Shown: positions 34,384 through 43,730, numbered from the stretch's first letter. The stretch is 64,000 bases of DNA from Chitinophaga solisilvae (GCF_009928525.1 NZ_JAABOK010000003.1:620001-684000); one strand, 5' to 3'. Program-made: numbers and translations. The notes: a model not told the origin generated them from the sequence alone.

Positions 34384-35640
34384 TCAGGGCTTAAGGTCTA
34401 ATTTCCGCATGGCCGGCGAAATAATATAAGTCGTTACCACTACGCCCAGCGTTACACAGCCGCCGAATACCACAGAGGAAACAAGGCCGATCTGACGGGC
34501 CATAAAGCCACTTTCAAAGGCGCCCAGCTCATTGGAGGAGCCCACAAACATAGAGCTGACAGAGGCAACACGCCCGCGCATGTCATCAGGCGTTTTGAGT
34601 TGCAGGATGGTTTGCCGTATGATAACGCTGATGCCATCCAGCGCGCCGCTGATGAGTAATGCAGCCATAGAAAGATAGAAGCTGGTCGAAAGACCGAAAA
34701 CAATGATACATAGGCCAAAGCCGAAGATGGCTGCCAGCAGCTTGAGACCCGGCTTATTGACCAGCGGTTTGTGCGCCAGTATGAACATGGTAATCAGCGC
34801 GCCTACTGCCGGAGCAGAACGTAACAGGCCGTAACCCAGCGAGCCTACATGCAGTACATCTGTAGCAAAAGCCGGCAGCATGGCTACCGCGCCTCCGAAT
34901 AATACCGCAAACATATCAAGCGCCATAGCTCCCAGCACCACCTTGGTTTTCCACACAAAACGCATCCCGCTGGTGAGCCCTTCAAAAAACGTTTCTCCCT
35001 TCGGCGTATAATAAACAGGTTTGGGCTTTATCTGTATCAGGCTGTATAAAGGCGCCAGGAAAATAATCACTACCAGCAGCATGGACCAGTGCACCCCGAA
35101 CCAGTAGATACAAAAGCCACCCAGCGCAGGCCCCAGCACGCCGCCGATCTGCCATGCAGAACTGCTCCACGTAGAGGCGTTGGCGTAAAGTTCCCTCGGC
35201 ACCAGCAATGACATCAGCGAAAAATTCGAGGGGCTTACAAAAGAGCGGACAACACCGCCAAAGAATACCAGCACATAAATCATCAGCAGCACATGATGCG
35301 TGGAAATGCCTTCCACCGCTTTATCCCAGGTGAGCAGGAACAGGCCGGTACTGATGGCCAGATAGGCAACAACACATTTCAGCAGCATATCGCGTTTCTC
35401 CCGCTTGTCTACCAGGTGCCCCGCAAAAGGCGCCAGCAGGACAGCCGGAATAACTTCTGCCAGTCCTATCAGCCCCAGGGAAAACGGATCTCCGGATAAG
35501 GCATACACCTTCCACTCTACAATGGCGAACTGCATAGCCAGCGCAAATACAAATGCAAAGCGGATAACGAGGTAGTAATTGAATTCTTTATAACGAAGTG
35601 ATGCGTATGGGTCGTTCCTGTTTGATGCCGAATTGTCCAA
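34384..35640 (-). CDS. MFS transporter (EntS-like exporter)
   Basis: A major-facilitator transporter with twelve predicted helices. The first helix starts at FNYYLVIRFAFVFALAMQFA, and the loop 2-3 motif HLVDKREKRDML fits the drug- or siderophore-export branch. An ATG at 35706 gives 440 residues, but its first 16 codons (Cys/Phe-rich) look like non-coding sequence; I favour TTG 35640 (418 residues), which begins just before LDNSASNRNDPYASLRYKEF, although a TACCTTCG box just upstream is only a near match. Substrate unknown. It is convergent with the YkgJ-type gene, and palindrome copy 5 lies between. Confidence 0.85.
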   Translation of the reverse strand: MDNSASNRNDPYASLRYKEFNYYLVIRFAFVFALAMQFAIVEWKVYALSGDPFSLGLIGLAEVIPAVLLAPFAGHLVDKREKRDMLLKCVVAYLAISTGLFLLTWDKAVEGISTHHVLLMIYVLVFFGGVVRSFVSPSNFSLMSLLVPRELYANASTWSSSAWQIGGVLGPALGGFCIYWFGVHWSMLLVVIIFLAPLYSLIQIKPKPVYYTPKGETFFEGLTSGMRFVWKTKVVLGAMALDMFAVLFGGAVAMLPAFATDVLHVGSLGYGLLRSAPAVGALITMFILAHKPLVNKPGLKLLAAIFGFGLCIIVFGLSTSFYLSMAALLISGALDGISVIIRQTILQLKTPDDMRGRVASVSSMFVGSSNELGAFESGFMARQIGLVSSVVFGGCVTLGVVVTTYIISPAMRKLDLKP

Positions 35641-35758
35641 GCTCTGAAGATTTTTTACGAAGGTAGGAAAAAGGCAAAAACAAGAACAGAAAAAGCAAAA
35701 AGCCATCAGTACGGAGCGATGAAAAACATATTTTTATTGTTTAAATTCCTACACGTAT

Positions 35759-36988
35759 ATGAAACTACAAGGGTTGTTATGGGGCGCTCTCTTTCCCCTG
35801 ATGTTCGCGGATGCTGCCGTTGCGGCAGATGGTAATGCCACACAGGATCCGCCCGCCCGTAAAGTCAGACTGGCACTGATTACTGATAAATTTATCTCGC
35901 CGGTGAATATGGCCGTTCCGCGCGATGGTACGGGCAGGTTATTTTTCTGTCAGAAAGAAGGAAAGGTATGGATCGTAAAAAAAGACGGCTCCCTGCTGCC
36001 GAAGCCATTCCTGGATGTCAGCAGCGATATGGTGAAGGTAAACCCGGCGTACGATGAAAGAGGCCTGCTGGGAATGGCCTTCCATCCTGACTTTAAGAAG
36101 AACCGTAAATTTTATGTCTACTACAGCGCGCCGGTGGAGAAACCCGTGAAAAAAGTGCTGGACCATAAAAGCCGGCTTGTGGAATTTACCGCTTCAGCTG
36201 CAGATCCCAATGTGGCAGATCCGGCATCCAAACGCGTACTGATGGAAATCAACCAGCCGGAATCCAATCATAACGGCGGCCAGCTGGAATTTGGCGCTGA
36301 TGGCTATCTGTATATAGGGCTGGGTGATGGCGGCGGTGGTGGCGACAAGCACGGTACTGCCGGCAACGGACAGGATCTGGGCACGCTGCTGGGAAAAATT
36401 CTGCGCATCGATGTAAACGGTAATCCGTATAGGATCCCGGCAGATAACCCCTTCGTGAAAACTGCCGGCGCAAAGCCTGAAATATGGGCCTACGGCCTGC
36501 GCAACCCCTGGCGCTTTTCCTTTGACCGCAGTACGCGCAAACTCTTTGCCGGCGACGTAGGACAAGCGCTCTATGAAGAAGTGGATATCATCACTAAAGG
36601 TGGAAATTACGGCTGGCGCATCATGGAAGGGTATCATGATTTCAATGTGCCCGCCGGTGCTGACAAAAGCAAACTGATTGCACCAATCCACGAATACGAC
36701 CACGATCTGGGGATCAGTATCACCGGCGGCTATGTTTACCGCGGCAAGGCTATTCCCTCACTGAAAGGGGGGTACGTTTTTGGCGATTACAACGGGAAAA
36801 CCTTTGTGCTGGCCCCTAAAGGCAGTAAATGGGAACGGGCGGACCTGGAACTGACTGATCGCCCTAAGGATAATCCCTTCATCCTCAGCTGGGGAGAAGA
36901 TGAAGAGGGCGAAATTTATATGCTCACCAGCTCCTCTACCAAAGATGGTTTCAAAGGGGCGGTGTATAAGCTGATACCCGCCAGATAA
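35759..36988 (+). CDS. PQQ-dependent sugar dehydrogenase, exported
   Basis: A 409-residue soluble quinoprotein of the glucose/sorbosone dehydrogenase type. A signal peptide ends near AAVAAD (residue 24). The six-bladed propeller core is recognised by GLLGMAFHPDFKKNRKFYVY, ESNHNGGQLEFGADGYLYIG (the His is at the place of the catalytic base of soluble glucose dehydrogenase), GLRNPWRFSFD and GGNYGWRIMEG. It should oxidise a sugar or related alcohol in the periplasm and pass electrons through PQQ. It is divergent from the MFS gene and stands alone; a hairpin follows 14 nt past the stop. Confidence 0.92.
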   Translation: MKLQGLLWGALFPLMFADAAVAADGNATQDPPARKVRLALITDKFISPVNMAVPRDGTGRLFFCQKEGKVWIVKKDGSLLPKPFLDVSSDMVKVNPAYDERGLLGMAFHPDFKKNRKFYVYYSAPVEKPVKKVLDHKSRLVEFTASAADPNVADPASKRVLMEINQPESNHNGGQLEFGADGYLYIGLGDGGGGGDKHGTAGNGQDLGTLLGKILRIDVNGNPYRIPADNPFVKTAGAKPEIWAYGLRNPWRFSFDRSTRKLFAGDVGQALYEEVDIITKGGNYGWRIMEGYHDFNVPAGADKSKLIAPIHEYDHDLGISITGGYVYRGKAIPSLKGGYVFGDYNGKTFVLAPKGSKWERADLELTDRPKDNPFILSWGEDEEGEIYMLTSSSTKDGFKGAVYKLIPAR

Positions 36989-37002
36989 AAAATTTTTTGC
37001 TG

Positions 37003-37036
37003 CAGCTTTCAGCGGAAAAAAAGCCGCTGAAAGCTG
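37003..37036 (+). terminator. Hairpin downstream of sugar dehydrogenase
   Basis: CAGCTTTCAGCGG and CCGCTGAAAGCTG form a perfect 13-bp stem with an A-rich loop, 14 nt past the stop. No T-run follows, so it may be a 3'-end stabiliser more than a classical terminator. Confidence 0.6.
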
Positions 37037-37171
37037 ACTATCAACATACTGTCTGTTCCCTGCCCACAGCCGCTATTCCTCCGGCCAGACCGCTAAAAGC
37101 TGCCTGCTAACCATTTGGCCCAATTTTTTGTTAAAAGGAATAAAATCCTCCGGCGACGGTCGATTTTATTT

Positions 37172-37179
37172 TATATTTG
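37172..37179 (+). promoter_or_regulatory. -7 promoter box of Prc-like protease
   Basis: TATATTTG matches TAnnTTTG exactly and lies 33 nt upstream of ATG 37213. It shows that the TTG at 37177, inside the box, is not the start codon. No -33 TTG at the right distance. Confidence 0.55.
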
Positions 37180-37212
37180 GTCAGACAACGTTTACGTTCA
37201 ATTGAGATACAT

Positions 37213-39327
37213 ATGAGACTGAAAGTGATAATACCGGTAGTGCTGCTCAGCATCTCCGCCGGAGTGTTGGCCTTTAATAAGCTGGGACATAGCGAAGACC
37301 CTCCGGGCCGTTATGAAGTGATTATGAACCTGGTCGGACAAATGCTGAAAGAAGGACACTACCAACCTAAACAAATTGATGACGCCTTCTCTAAAGAGGT
37401 TTTCAATAAATACCTGCGCAGCCTGGATGTGGAAAAGAAATTTTTCCTCAAATCAGATATCAACAAACTGCAGCCATTGTCAACACATATCGACGATGAA
37501 CTGAAGGGCGCTTCCCTGGATTGCTTCCGCAGCATCAACACCCTCATCAAACAAAGAGTGGCAGAAGCAGCGGCTATCTATCCGGAAATTCTTGCCAAAC
37601 CATTCGACTTTACTGCCGACGAAAAAGTGACGCTGGATCCGGAGAAACTGGATTTTCCGGCAGATGAAAATGCCCGTAAGGAAGCCTGGCGCAAAGTACT
37701 GAAATACCGTACCCTGGAAAAACTCACCGACCTGCAGGAGCTCCGCGATAAAAACAAAGACAGTGCGAAAACCAAAACAGACGCAGACCTGGAAGCAGAA
37801 GCGCGTACTAAGGTGAAACAACTGTATGACCGCTATTTTGAGCGCCTGAAAAACAGGCAGAATGATAATGACCGCTTCAACCTGTATGTGAATGCGATCA
37901 CCACTACCATGGATCCGCATACCGACTACTTCCCGCCGGATGAAAAACGCGCTTTCGAAGAACAGATGGCCGGTAAATTCTTCGGTATCGGCGCCCAGCT
38001 GAAGGAAGAAGGCGATAGGATCAAAGTAATCAGCATCGTTACAGGCAGCCCCAGCTGGAAACAGGGACAACTGAAAGCTAACGACGTTATCCAGAAAGTA
38101 GCACAGGGAAATGCTGAACCGGTAGATATCACCGGATACCCGGTAGAAGATGCCGTGAAGCTCATCCGCGGTAAAAAAGGTACCCCCGTTAAACTGACAG
38201 TGAAAAGCGTGGACGGTACGGTAAAGGATATTACCATCGTGCGTGATGAAATCGTTACAGAGGAAACATTCGCGAAATCTGCCATCATTAATGGACAGCA
38301 TAAAATAGGTTATATCTACCTGCCAGAATTCTACGCTGACTTCAACGACCGCAACGGCGCCCGCAGCGCAGAAGATGTGGCTAAAGAAGTAGCTAAGCTC
38401 AAAGCAGAAAAAGTAGAAGGCATCATCCTCGATCTCCGCTTCAACGGCGGTGGCTCCCTCCAGGACGTTGTACAGATGGCCGGCCTCTTCATTCCGGAAG
38501 GCCCGGTAGTACAGGTAAGATCCAGAGGCGGCGATGCCGTGGTGCTCCGCGACCGTGATAAAAATGTACAGTACGATGGCCCACTGGCTATCATGGTGAA
38601 TGAATACAGCGCCTCTGCATCTGAAATCCTGGCCGCTGCCATGCAGGACTATAAACGCGCCGTGGTTATCGGCAGCTCCCAGACCTTCGGTAAAGGTACC
38701 GTACAACGCCTCTTCAACCTGGATGATTTCTATCCGACAAAAGACGGCATCAGCCTCGGTGCACTGAAACTTACCCAGCAGAAATTCTACCGCGCAAACG
38801 GTGGCTCCACCCAGCTGAAAGGCGTTGCCTCCGATGTAGTATTGCCGGATCCATATTATGAAGTAGCTGAGCGCAAAGACAGCGATGCGCTGGCATGGGA
38901 TGAAATTCCCCGCGCAGCCTTCACTCCATGGATCAACCCGGTGCCTACAGAAGCGCTGAAAAAGAACAGCGAAAAAAGAATGTCTTCCAGCACCGCCTTC
39001 AAAATGCTGAACGAAAATCTGAGTACCCTGAAGAAAATGGAGAAACAGGAAACTTATTCCCTGAATCTGCAGACCTATAAATCAGAACAAAAATCAAATA
39101 CTGCTGCCCTGAAAAAATACGATGCCGTTAATGATAAAGTGAAAGAGCTCAGCATCGTAAACATCAAATCCGATATGGACAAACTGGGTAACGATTCTTC
39201 TAAAATAGCCCGTAACAAAGACTGGCTGAAAGTAAGAACCAAAGACATTTACCTGGACGAAGCCGTAAACGTCATGAACGACCTGATTGTGATGTCACTG
39301 CCTAAAATGCAGCGTAAGAACCAGTAG
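37213..39327 (+). CDS. prc: Tail-specific (C-terminal processing) protease, Prc type
   Basis: A 704-residue S41 protease. The N-terminus has a signal or anchor (MRLKVIIPVVLLSISAGVLA). The long N-terminal helical domain carries FNKYLRSLDVEKKFFLKSDI, as in E. coli Prc; a PDZ domain follows (FGIGAQLKEEG, WKQGQLKANDVIQKVAQG), then the catalytic core (DLRFNGGGSLQDV; NEYSASASEILAAAMQDY with the nucleophile Ser; TFGKGTVQ with the Lys, 26 residues later) and a C-terminal helical DUF3340-like extension. It should trim or degrade periplasmic and outer-membrane proteins. It is convergent with another S41 protease gene (39636-41237), with palindrome copy 6 in between. Confidence 0.93.
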   Translation: MRLKVIIPVVLLSISAGVLAFNKLGHSEDPPGRYEVIMNLVGQMLKEGHYQPKQIDDAFSKEVFNKYLRSLDVEKKFFLKSDINKLQPLSTHIDDELKGASLDCFRSINTLIKQRVAEAAAIYPEILAKPFDFTADEKVTLDPEKLDFPADENARKEAWRKVLKYRTLEKLTDLQELRDKNKDSAKTKTDADLEAEARTKVKQLYDRYFERLKNRQNDNDRFNLYVNAITTTMDPHTDYFPPDEKRAFEEQMAGKFFGIGAQLKEEGDRIKVISIVTGSPSWKQGQLKANDVIQKVAQGNAEPVDITGYPVEDAVKLIRGKKGTPVKLTVKSVDGTVKDITIVRDEIVTEETFAKSAIINGQHKIGYIYLPEFYADFNDRNGARSAEDVAKEVAKLKAEKVEGIILDLRFNGGGSLQDVVQMAGLFIPEGPVVQVRSRGGDAVVLRDRDKNVQYDGPLAIMVNEYSASASEILAAAMQDYKRAVVIGSSQTFGKGTVQRLFNLDDFYPTKDGISLGALKLTQQKFYRANGGSTQLKGVASDVVLPDPYYEVAERKDSDALAWDEIPRAAFTPWINPVPTEALKKNSEKRMSSSTAFKMLNENLSTLKKMEKQETYSLNLQTYKSEQKSNTAALKKYDAVNDKVKELSIVNIKSDMDKLGNDSSKIARNKDWLKVRTKDIYLDEAVNVMNDLIVMSLPKMQRKNQ

Positions 39328-39336
39328 TTAAGTCAA

Positions 39337-39417
39337 ATTACGAATTACGAATTACGAATTGCGAATGAAAGCGGAGAGCGAAGCGAAGATCAAATTTAAG
39401 ATCCGCTTCGCTCTCCC
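39337..39417. repeat. Heptamer-armed palindrome, copy 6 (right arm decayed)
   Basis: Left arm of four heptamers, then GGAGAGCGAAGCG paired with CGCTTCGCTCTCC. The right heptamers are missing; only a remnant ATTTGTAATGA at 39423-39433 is left. It begins 9 nt past the Prc-like stop. A partly deleted member of the family. Confidence 0.88.
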
Positions 39418-39438
39418 TTTTTATTTGTAATGATAATA

Positions 39439-39473
39439 GAAAAGCGGAAAGGTGATTCACCTCTCCGCTTTTC
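39439..39473. terminator. Bidirectional terminator between convergent proteases
   Basis: GAAAAGCGGAAAGGTGA and TCACCTCTCCGCTTTTC pair with one mismatch, giving a 16-bp stem; the plus side ends in CTTTTCTATT. It lies between the two S41 genes. Confidence 0.7.
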
Positions 39474-39512
39474 TATTACATAATCTATAATATGCGCTGA
39501 AATTATACCATC

Positions 39513-39610
39513 CTCAACAATCAAATCCCTACAATCAAACCTCCACAATCAAACCTCCACAATCAAATCTCCACAATCAAATCTCCACAATCAAATCTCC
39601 ACAATCAAAT
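39513..39610. repeat. 14-bp tandem repeat, seven copies
   Basis: Seven copies of CTCCACAATCAAAT (the first three with one to three changes, the last four identical) end 25 nt from the CtpA-type stop. There is no protein-coding sense across it. It is a candidate variable-number repeat, and its homogeneity increases toward the gene end. Confidence 0.95.
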
Positions 39611-39635
39611 CTCAAATAGCAAAATAATAAAATAA

Positions 39636-41237
39636 CTACTGTTTGTCCAGGGTCTCCAGCGCCTTCTTCACAACCGGGTCGGTGGTGTTGATGGTTTCGT
39701 AGAAGCCTTCCTTGTTGTACAGTTGTCTTGCCATCATGGCTTTAAGGCGCGTTCTGATTTCAGTATCATCGTGGCCGGAGAGTTTATCCAGGCCAGGGAT
39801 GCTGTCTTTTTTCGCGAATTCGCGGAAATCGTTCAGCAGGGCAGGGCTTAACTGGAACGACTGTACGAAGTCGCCGGCGTCCTTATATCTTTTAAAATCT
39901 TCTTTATGGGAAGTATAGTACTGGTATACGAAGTTACTGATGGTATTACGTGTATACAGTGCCGTTAGTGTTTTAGAGAAACGGGCGGTATCGAAGGGTA
40001 CGAAAACATCAGGGGTGATGCCGCCGCCGCCGTATACGCGGCGTCCGGAGGCGGTGGTATACGGAACGGTATCAGTGATTCTGATACTGTCTTTATTGAC
40101 CAGTTCTCCGTGGTTGAAGCGTTCCATAATGTCTTCGTCATAGGCGTCATTGCCTTTGCTGTAAGGTTTCTGGATGCTTCTGCCGGAAGGTATGAAGTAG
40201 CGGGCCACGGTGAGGCGCAGGGCGCCGCCGTTGTCGAGGTCATATTGTTCCTGCACGAGTCCTTTCCCGAAGGTCCGGCGTCCGATGATGGTGCCGCGGT
40301 CCCAGTCCTGGATGGCGCCGGCCAGGATTTCACTGGCGGAGGCAGAGCCTTCGTCGGTGAGGATGGCGAGCGGGCCGCTCTCGAACATGCCGGGGCGTTT
40401 GGTTTTATAGTCGGTGCGCGGATACGCTTTTCCTTTGGTATAGAGAATGAGGCGCTGATCTGTCAGCAGTTCATCCAGGATCCGGGTGGCGGCATCCATA
40501 AATCCGCCGGGGTTCTGGCGCACATCGATGATGAGTTTCTTCATGCCTTGTCTTTCCAGGCTGCGCATGGCTTTCAGGAATTCGTCGAAAGTGGTGGCAG
40601 AGAACTTGCTGATTTTGATATAGCCGGTACCGGGAGTAATCATATAGCTGGCATCTACGCTGTAGAGCGGAATAACGCCGCGTTTGATAGGTACGTGTAT
40701 CAGTTTCTGCTGGCGCAGGAGGGTGGTATTAACGACTGAACCGGCGGGGCCGAGCAGTAATTTGCGGATTTTTTCGGAGGTGATGCCATTGCCGGCCACG
40801 AGGCTGTCATTTACCTTAATGATTTTATCGCCGGATTGCAGGCCTGCTTTTTCAGAAGGGCCTCCGCTCAGTACAGCGATTACGTTCACAGTATCTGCGG
40901 TGATATTAAATTCCACGCCGATACCTTCGAAGTTGCCCTCCAGGTCCTGGTTGACAGCCTGCAGCTGGGAAGGCGGAATGTATACGGAGTGTGGGTCAAG
41001 GTGTGACAGTAACCCTTCTATTGCTTCCTGTTGCAGCTTTTCCGTGTCCATGGTATCTACGTACTTGGACTTCACCAGGTCCATTACCTCCTGCAACGGG
41101 CCTTTGGCGGGTTTGGCAAAAAATACAGTAGCGCCGCCGGTGTTGGAGCCGGGCATTTTATGCCCCAGGAACATTCCTAAGGCTAAGACAACTGCAAAGA
41201 GAAAAGGTAAAAAAACATTCAGCTTCCTGTTAGACAT
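39636..41237 (-). CDS. S41 C-terminal processing protease, CtpA/CtpB type
   Basis: A 533-residue membrane-anchored protease with one N-terminal helix (LNVFLPFLFAVVLALGMFLG). A helical cap segment (LLSHLDPHSVYIPPSQLQAV) precedes the PDZ domain (VEFNITADTVNVIAVLSGGP, GLQSGDKIIKVNDSLV). The S41 core has DVRQNPGGFMDAATRILDEL, then the catalytic Ser in TDEGSASASEILAGAIQDW and Lys in TFGKGLVQEQYDLDNGGALR, 25 residues apart. The C-terminal 130 residues are an extra helical region. It lacks the long N-terminal domain of the Prc-like neighbour. The two proteases are convergent and not co-transcribed. Substrate unknown. Confidence 0.92.
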   Translation of the reverse strand: MSNRKLNVFLPFLFAVVLALGMFLGHKMPGSNTGGATVFFAKPAKGPLQEVMDLVKSKYVDTMDTEKLQQEAIEGLLSHLDPHSVYIPPSQLQAVNQDLEGNFEGIGVEFNITADTVNVIAVLSGGPSEKAGLQSGDKIIKVNDSLVAGNGITSEKIRKLLLGPAGSVVNTTLLRQQKLIHVPIKRGVIPLYSVDASYMITPGTGYIKISKFSATTFDEFLKAMRSLERQGMKKLIIDVRQNPGGFMDAATRILDELLTDQRLILYTKGKAYPRTDYKTKRPGMFESGPLAILTDEGSASASEILAGAIQDWDRGTIIGRRTFGKGLVQEQYDLDNGGALRLTVARYFIPSGRSIQKPYSKGNDAYDEDIMERFNHGELVNKDSIRITDTVPYTTASGRRVYGGGGITPDVFVPFDTARFSKTLTALYTRNTISNFVYQYYTSHKEDFKRYKDAGDFVQSFQLSPALLNDFREFAKKDSIPGLDKLSGHDDTEIRTRLKAMMARQLYNKEGFYETINTTDPVVKKALETLDKQ

Positions 41238-41447
41238 ATTTTGATAATTATCCGCTTGTTTATGACCAATCTTACCATGTAATATAAGCCGCTGGCGGAA
41301 AGAAATCCGTTGCGTGCATGCATCATCATAGCTTAAACTTCAAGGGGGCTATTTGTTTTTATGAAACCCTTTTGTTTAAATTGTGACAAAAATAGCATAA
41401 ATCGGGTGCAAACTTTTACGATTCTTTAATTTCATAAATTACAGGGT

Positions 41448-42296
41448 ATGGCGGCAAGAGTAAAGCTGATAGCTGATAGCGGATCAACAAAGACGGAATG
41501 GGCCCTGCTGGGCGACCAGCAGCCTGCTGTTTTCAATACACAGGGCGTAAGCCCCTATTTCCAGTCTGCCGCGCAGATCACGGGAATAATGGAAGGGGAG
41601 TTGTTACCGCAACTGCCGGCCGGTGTACATATAGATGAAGTCTATTTCTATGGCACCGGATTATCACAACCTAAAAATATCCAGCTGGTAACCGACAGCC
41701 TGAAAAGTGTGTGGCCGGCAGCGCTGATAGATGTAAACCACGACCTGATGGGCGCTGCCCGTGCACTCTGCGGCCGCGAGCCGGGCATTGCCAGCATCCT
41801 GGGAACGGGGTCTAACTCCTGCTACTTCGACGGAGAGAAAATAGTGAAAAACAATCCCGGTCTCGGTTTCATCCTGGGCGATGAGGGCAGCGGCGCCTAT
41901 CTGGGCCGAAAGGTACTGCAGTATTACCTCTACAATACCTTCGATGAGGAGTTGATGGCGCGGTTCGACCAGAAATTCAATACCAGTAAGGACGAAATAC
42001 TGGAGAACATATACCGGAAACCCCTGGCCAACCGGTACCTATCCAGGTTTGCCAGCTTCCTTTCTGAAAACCGGCAGCATTTCCTGGTCGAAAATATCCT
42101 GGAAGACGGATTGAATGACTTCTTCTTTAATCATATTTATAAATACCGGGAAAGCTGGACAACGGCGCTGCATTTCACAGGCGGCATCGCCTGGCATTTC
42201 CAGGACGTGATCCGCGAGCTGTGCGATCTGTACGAACTCCCTATGGGCAAGATACTCCGTACGCCCATGGATGGCCTGATCGTATTTCATAGTTAA
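41448..42296 (+). CDS. murK: BadF-type kinase, probable N-acetylmuramic acid/GlcNAc kinase
   Basis: A 282-residue ASKHA-fold kinase. The phosphate-1 motif is IADSGSTKTEWALLG near the start, the phosphate-2 region has ILGTGSNSCYFDG, and the adenosine region follows after GFILGDEGSGAYLGRK. The sequence places it in the BadF/BadG group, which includes N-acetylglucosamine kinases and MurK. The next gene, 18 nt downstream, is murQ. That pairing matches the MurK-MurQ pathway known from Tannerella forsythia, where MurNAc is phosphorylated and then split. I therefore infer that it phosphorylates MurNAc, GlcNAc or both. The transporter of that cluster is not seen. Confidence 0.8.
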   Translation: MAARVKLIADSGSTKTEWALLGDQQPAVFNTQGVSPYFQSAAQITGIMEGELLPQLPAGVHIDEVYFYGTGLSQPKNIQLVTDSLKSVWPAALIDVNHDLMGAARALCGREPGIASILGTGSNSCYFDGEKIVKNNPGLGFILGDEGSGAYLGRKVLQYYLYNTFDEELMARFDQKFNTSKDEILENIYRKPLANRYLSRFASFLSENRQHFLVENILEDGLNDFFFNHIYKYRESWTTALHFTGGIAWHFQDVIRELCDLYELPMGKILRTPMDGLIVFHS

Positions 42297-42314
42297 TCTT
42301 ACAACACTTCATAT

Positions 42315-43133
42315 ATGGCATTTGAAAAAGTAACTGAACAGGCTTCTGTATATCGTCACCTCGAAAAGATGAGTATCCAGGAAATACTGACGAATATTAA
42401 TAAAGAAGACAGGACAGTTCCCCTGGCAGTGGAAAAATCTATTCCCCAGATAGAAAAGCTGGTGGCGGCCATTGCCGACAGGATGCTGGCCGGAGGCCGT
42501 TTGTTTTACATGGGAGCAGGCACCAGCGGTCGTCTGGGTATTGTAGATGCGTCTGAATGCCCGCCCACCTTCGGAGTACCGCAGGGGCTGGTTATTGGTA
42601 TCATTGCCGGCGGCGATTCTGCCATCCGTAAGGCGGTAGAATTCGCAGAAGATGACCGGGAGCAGGGATGGAAGGATCTGCAGGAGTATAATATCACCGA
42701 TAAAGACGTAGTAGTGGGCATTGCAGCCAGCGGTACCACGCCCTATGTTATCGGCGCACTGGATAAATGCAGGAGCCATGGCATTATTACCGGCAGCATC
42801 AGCTGTAATCCGGGGTCCCCGGTATCTGCCGCGGCCGATTTCCCGGTGGAAGTGGTGGTAGGCCCTGAGTTTGTTACCGGCAGCACCCGTATGAAAAGCG
42901 GTACAGCCCAGAAACTGGTACTGAACATGATCTCCACCGCAGTGATGATACAGCTGGGGCGGGTAGAAGATAACAAAATGGTAAACATGCAGCTGAGCAA
43001 CGAAAAGCTGGTAGACAGAGGCGTGAAAATGCTGATGGAGAAGCTGTCGCTCACGGATTACGAACAGGCGCAGCAGTTGCTGCTGAAGGCAGGCAGCGTG
43101 AAGAAAGCTGTGGACGATTTTGCAAAAGCATGA
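42315..43133 (+). CDS. murQ: N-acetylmuramic acid 6-phosphate etherase
   Basis: A 272-residue enzyme that splits the lactyl ether of MurNAc 6-phosphate to give GlcNAc 6-phosphate and D-lactate, in cell-wall recycling. The SIS-domain motif YMGAGTSGRLGIVDASECPP is complete; Glu81 (DASECPP) and Glu112 (FAEDD) correspond to catalytic Glu83 and Glu114 of E. coli MurQ. STRMKSGTAQKLVLNMIS is the conserved C-terminal block. The length is slightly shorter than E. coli MurQ (298). It follows the MurK-type kinase by 18 nt and precedes an acidic protein of unknown function by 33 nt. Confidence 0.95.
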   Translation: MAFEKVTEQASVYRHLEKMSIQEILTNINKEDRTVPLAVEKSIPQIEKLVAAIADRMLAGGRLFYMGAGTSGRLGIVDASECPPTFGVPQGLVIGIIAGGDSAIRKAVEFAEDDREQGWKDLQEYNITDKDVVVGIAASGTTPYVIGALDKCRSHGIITGSISCNPGSPVSAAADFPVEVVVGPEFVTGSTRMKSGTAQKLVLNMISTAVMIQLGRVEDNKMVNMQLSNEKLVDRGVKMLMEKLSLTDYEQAQQLLLKAGSVKKAVDDFAKA

Positions 43134-43166
43134 TTATCCCCGAAATTTGCAGCGTAAGAAGGATAT

Positions 43167-43730
43167 ATGCATACAATAGAACCATATTATAACTGGCGGC
43201 ACCTGTATGCTGCTGAAGAAGACGAGCTATCGCCGTTCTATGGACGGGAATACAGTGAATTTGAATTCTCCAATACCGTATATAATTACTACGTACATCC
43301 GCAGTGGGACGACTTTGGTTCCCGTAACCTATACATGAAGATCCTGTACGCAGACTATCAGTTCAATTTTGCTATCATAGAACTGCTGGGAGAATGGAAC
43401 GATGCCATTGATAACGATATCATGACCCTGAAACGGGAAATCATTGATGTGCTGATCGCAGAGGGCATCCGTAAATTCATTCTCATCACAGAAAATGTGA
43501 TGAATTTCCACTCCTCCGATGATTGCTATTACGAAGAATGGTGGGATGATATCAAAGATGATGGGGGATGGATTGTTAGCCTGAATATGCCGGAAGCCAC
43601 CCGCCAGGAGTTCGAGAGAGCACGGCTCCACCACTATATACATCTGCTGGATGACGATAAATGGCGAACATATCAGCCCTTGCATTTGTATAATATGATA
43701 GACAATATCATGCTGAAACGGTTGGAATAA
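43167..43730 (+). CDS. Acidic protein of unknown function downstream of murQ
   Basis: A 187-residue, strongly acidic, aromatic-rich protein (many Tyr, Trp, Asp and Glu: YYNWRHLYAAEEDELSPFYG, DDCYYEEWWDDIKDDGGW). No signal peptide or membrane helix. The middle has a regular alternation of hydrophobic strands (MKILYADYQFNFAIIELLGE, REIIDVLIAEGIRKFILI). I do not recognise a family. It starts 33 nt after murQ on the same strand, so it is likely in the cell-wall recycling operon, but nothing in it points to a reaction. Confidence 0.75.
   Translation: MHTIEPYYNWRHLYAAEEDELSPFYGREYSEFEFSNTVYNYYVHPQWDDFGSRNLYMKILYADYQFNFAIIELLGEWNDAIDNDIMTLKREIIDVLIAEGIRKFILITENVMNFHSSDDCYYEEWWDDIKDDGGWIVSLNMPEATRQEFERARLHHYIHLLDDDKWRTYQPLHLYNMIDNIMLKRLE

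Noticed and set aside
37177..37212. TTG start giving a longer Prc-like protease
   Set aside because: The TTG lies in the TATATTTG promoter box; ATG 37213 begins a normal signal sequence.
39513..39610. Possible CRISPR array
   Set aside because: The units are contiguous with no spacers between them, and no cas gene is in the window.
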